60,000 bases of DNA from Membranipora membranacea (Eukaryota > Bryozoa > Gymnolaemata > Cheilostomatida > Membraniporidae): positions 37,512,001 through 37,572,000 of the forward strand of contig OU612065.1 in assembly GCA_914767715.1 (NCBI GenBank). Reading direction: 5' to 3'. Positions within the stretch are counted from its first letter, which is position 1. Each line of letters begins with the position of its first letter. The notes beneath the pieces are model-generated. The model ran no database searches and was not told the origin of the DNA. It saw nothing but the letters and a program-made list of their open reading frames with translations. Made by a program: the position numbers and the translations under genes. Below are positions 59,463 through 60,000 of the stretch, one piece after another.

Positions 59463-60000
59463 GCTTGTAGCTGATAGTAGAAAGAAAATCGGTTCACTAA
59501 TATCAGCCAAACTTTGTAACACATATATAATTGAACGCAGTTTGTTCCTGTAGCAGGAAGTTACCTGAAAAGCTATCAATTTCAGAGAATTTCATAGTCT
59601 TTGGATGATTACTTTCAATACAGTACACTTACATGGTCATTAGGCACAACAGGATAAATCATGATTAAATGTAGCATGACAAGTTTACAAGGTTGATACC
59701 TTTCCCACCCTAATTACAGGTCATTACATTACAAAAGCATTAAGAAATTTGAGTGGTTGGGATGATAAAAAATTTGCATATCACATGTAACACAGGGAAG
59801 TTGTTGTGGAGTGAGTTTATTATTAGGCAATTGGGAAGCACCAAATATTGCAAAAATAGGAGAGCGTTGCATGCAGTCTTGGGCATAAGTGATATAAAAA
59901 CCCTCAGTTTGTTTTTGCGACCTAGGCTTGTCTATATGGCTCAACAATTGTAAGACCACAAAATAGGAAGATTATGACAGCTTGCCAAAACAGCTGATTG
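59463..60000. other. Upstream flank of the membrane protein gene
   Basis: Nothing recognised. It should contain the promoter of the minus-strand gene at 58213-59462. Confidence 0.4.

Overview
The window is animal nuclear DNA. It is AT-rich, and its genes are split into many short exons with GT..AG introns whose phases can be followed. Gene content (IRBIT-type AHCYL1, eIF3f, ASCC2, INO80C, a Cys-loop acetylcholine receptor alpha-type subunit) and the transposon types point to an invertebrate metazoan, probably a bilaterian. I cannot name the species. I found no bacterial-style operons, CRISPR arrays or phage.

0-26 kb is the conserved gene block: the last two exons of an AHCYL1-like gene (+), a complete 7-exon EIF3F (+), a complete 16-coding-exon ASCC2 (-, tail-to-tail with EIF3F), a complete 5-exon INO80C (+) divergent from ASCC2, and a complete 10-exon nicotinic receptor alpha-type gene (-, about 9 kb, convergent with INO80C). 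All exon phases in these genes close. One ASCC2 intron holds an unexplained CpG-rich, coding-like ORF. A hairpin MITE-like repeat lies upstream of INO80C.

26-33.8 kb is intergenic and filled with debris: a decayed non-LTR reverse transcriptase tail (-), a 5S rRNA-like sequence with an internal 14-15 bp duplication (-), a tRNA-derived SINE-like unit, a duplicated 0.15 kb segment, and a second decayed LINE (+) interrupted by a perfect 38-bp palindrome.

33.8-57.5 kb is the most unusual part. It carries three intact copies of a small gene for a secreted Gly/Asn-repeat peptide (73-89 aa). Each copy has a TATA box, a non-coding first exon, one intron and a poly(A) signal. Two copies lie on the arms of a large inverted duplication (arms about 34.7-42.0 and 50.4-57.5 kb). 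The arms also carry a PIF/Harbinger-type element (transposase plus partner protein); it is more complete in the right arm and internally deleted in the left. The spacer between the arms holds smaller nested inverted repeats, a largely preserved but broken CR1/L2/Jockey-like LINE (44.1-48.0 kb) and a possible promoter/exon relic of a fourth peptide gene.

57.5-60 kb contains a 4-exon gene (-) for a 169-aa cysteine-rich single-pass membrane protein of Shisa/WBP1-like appearance.
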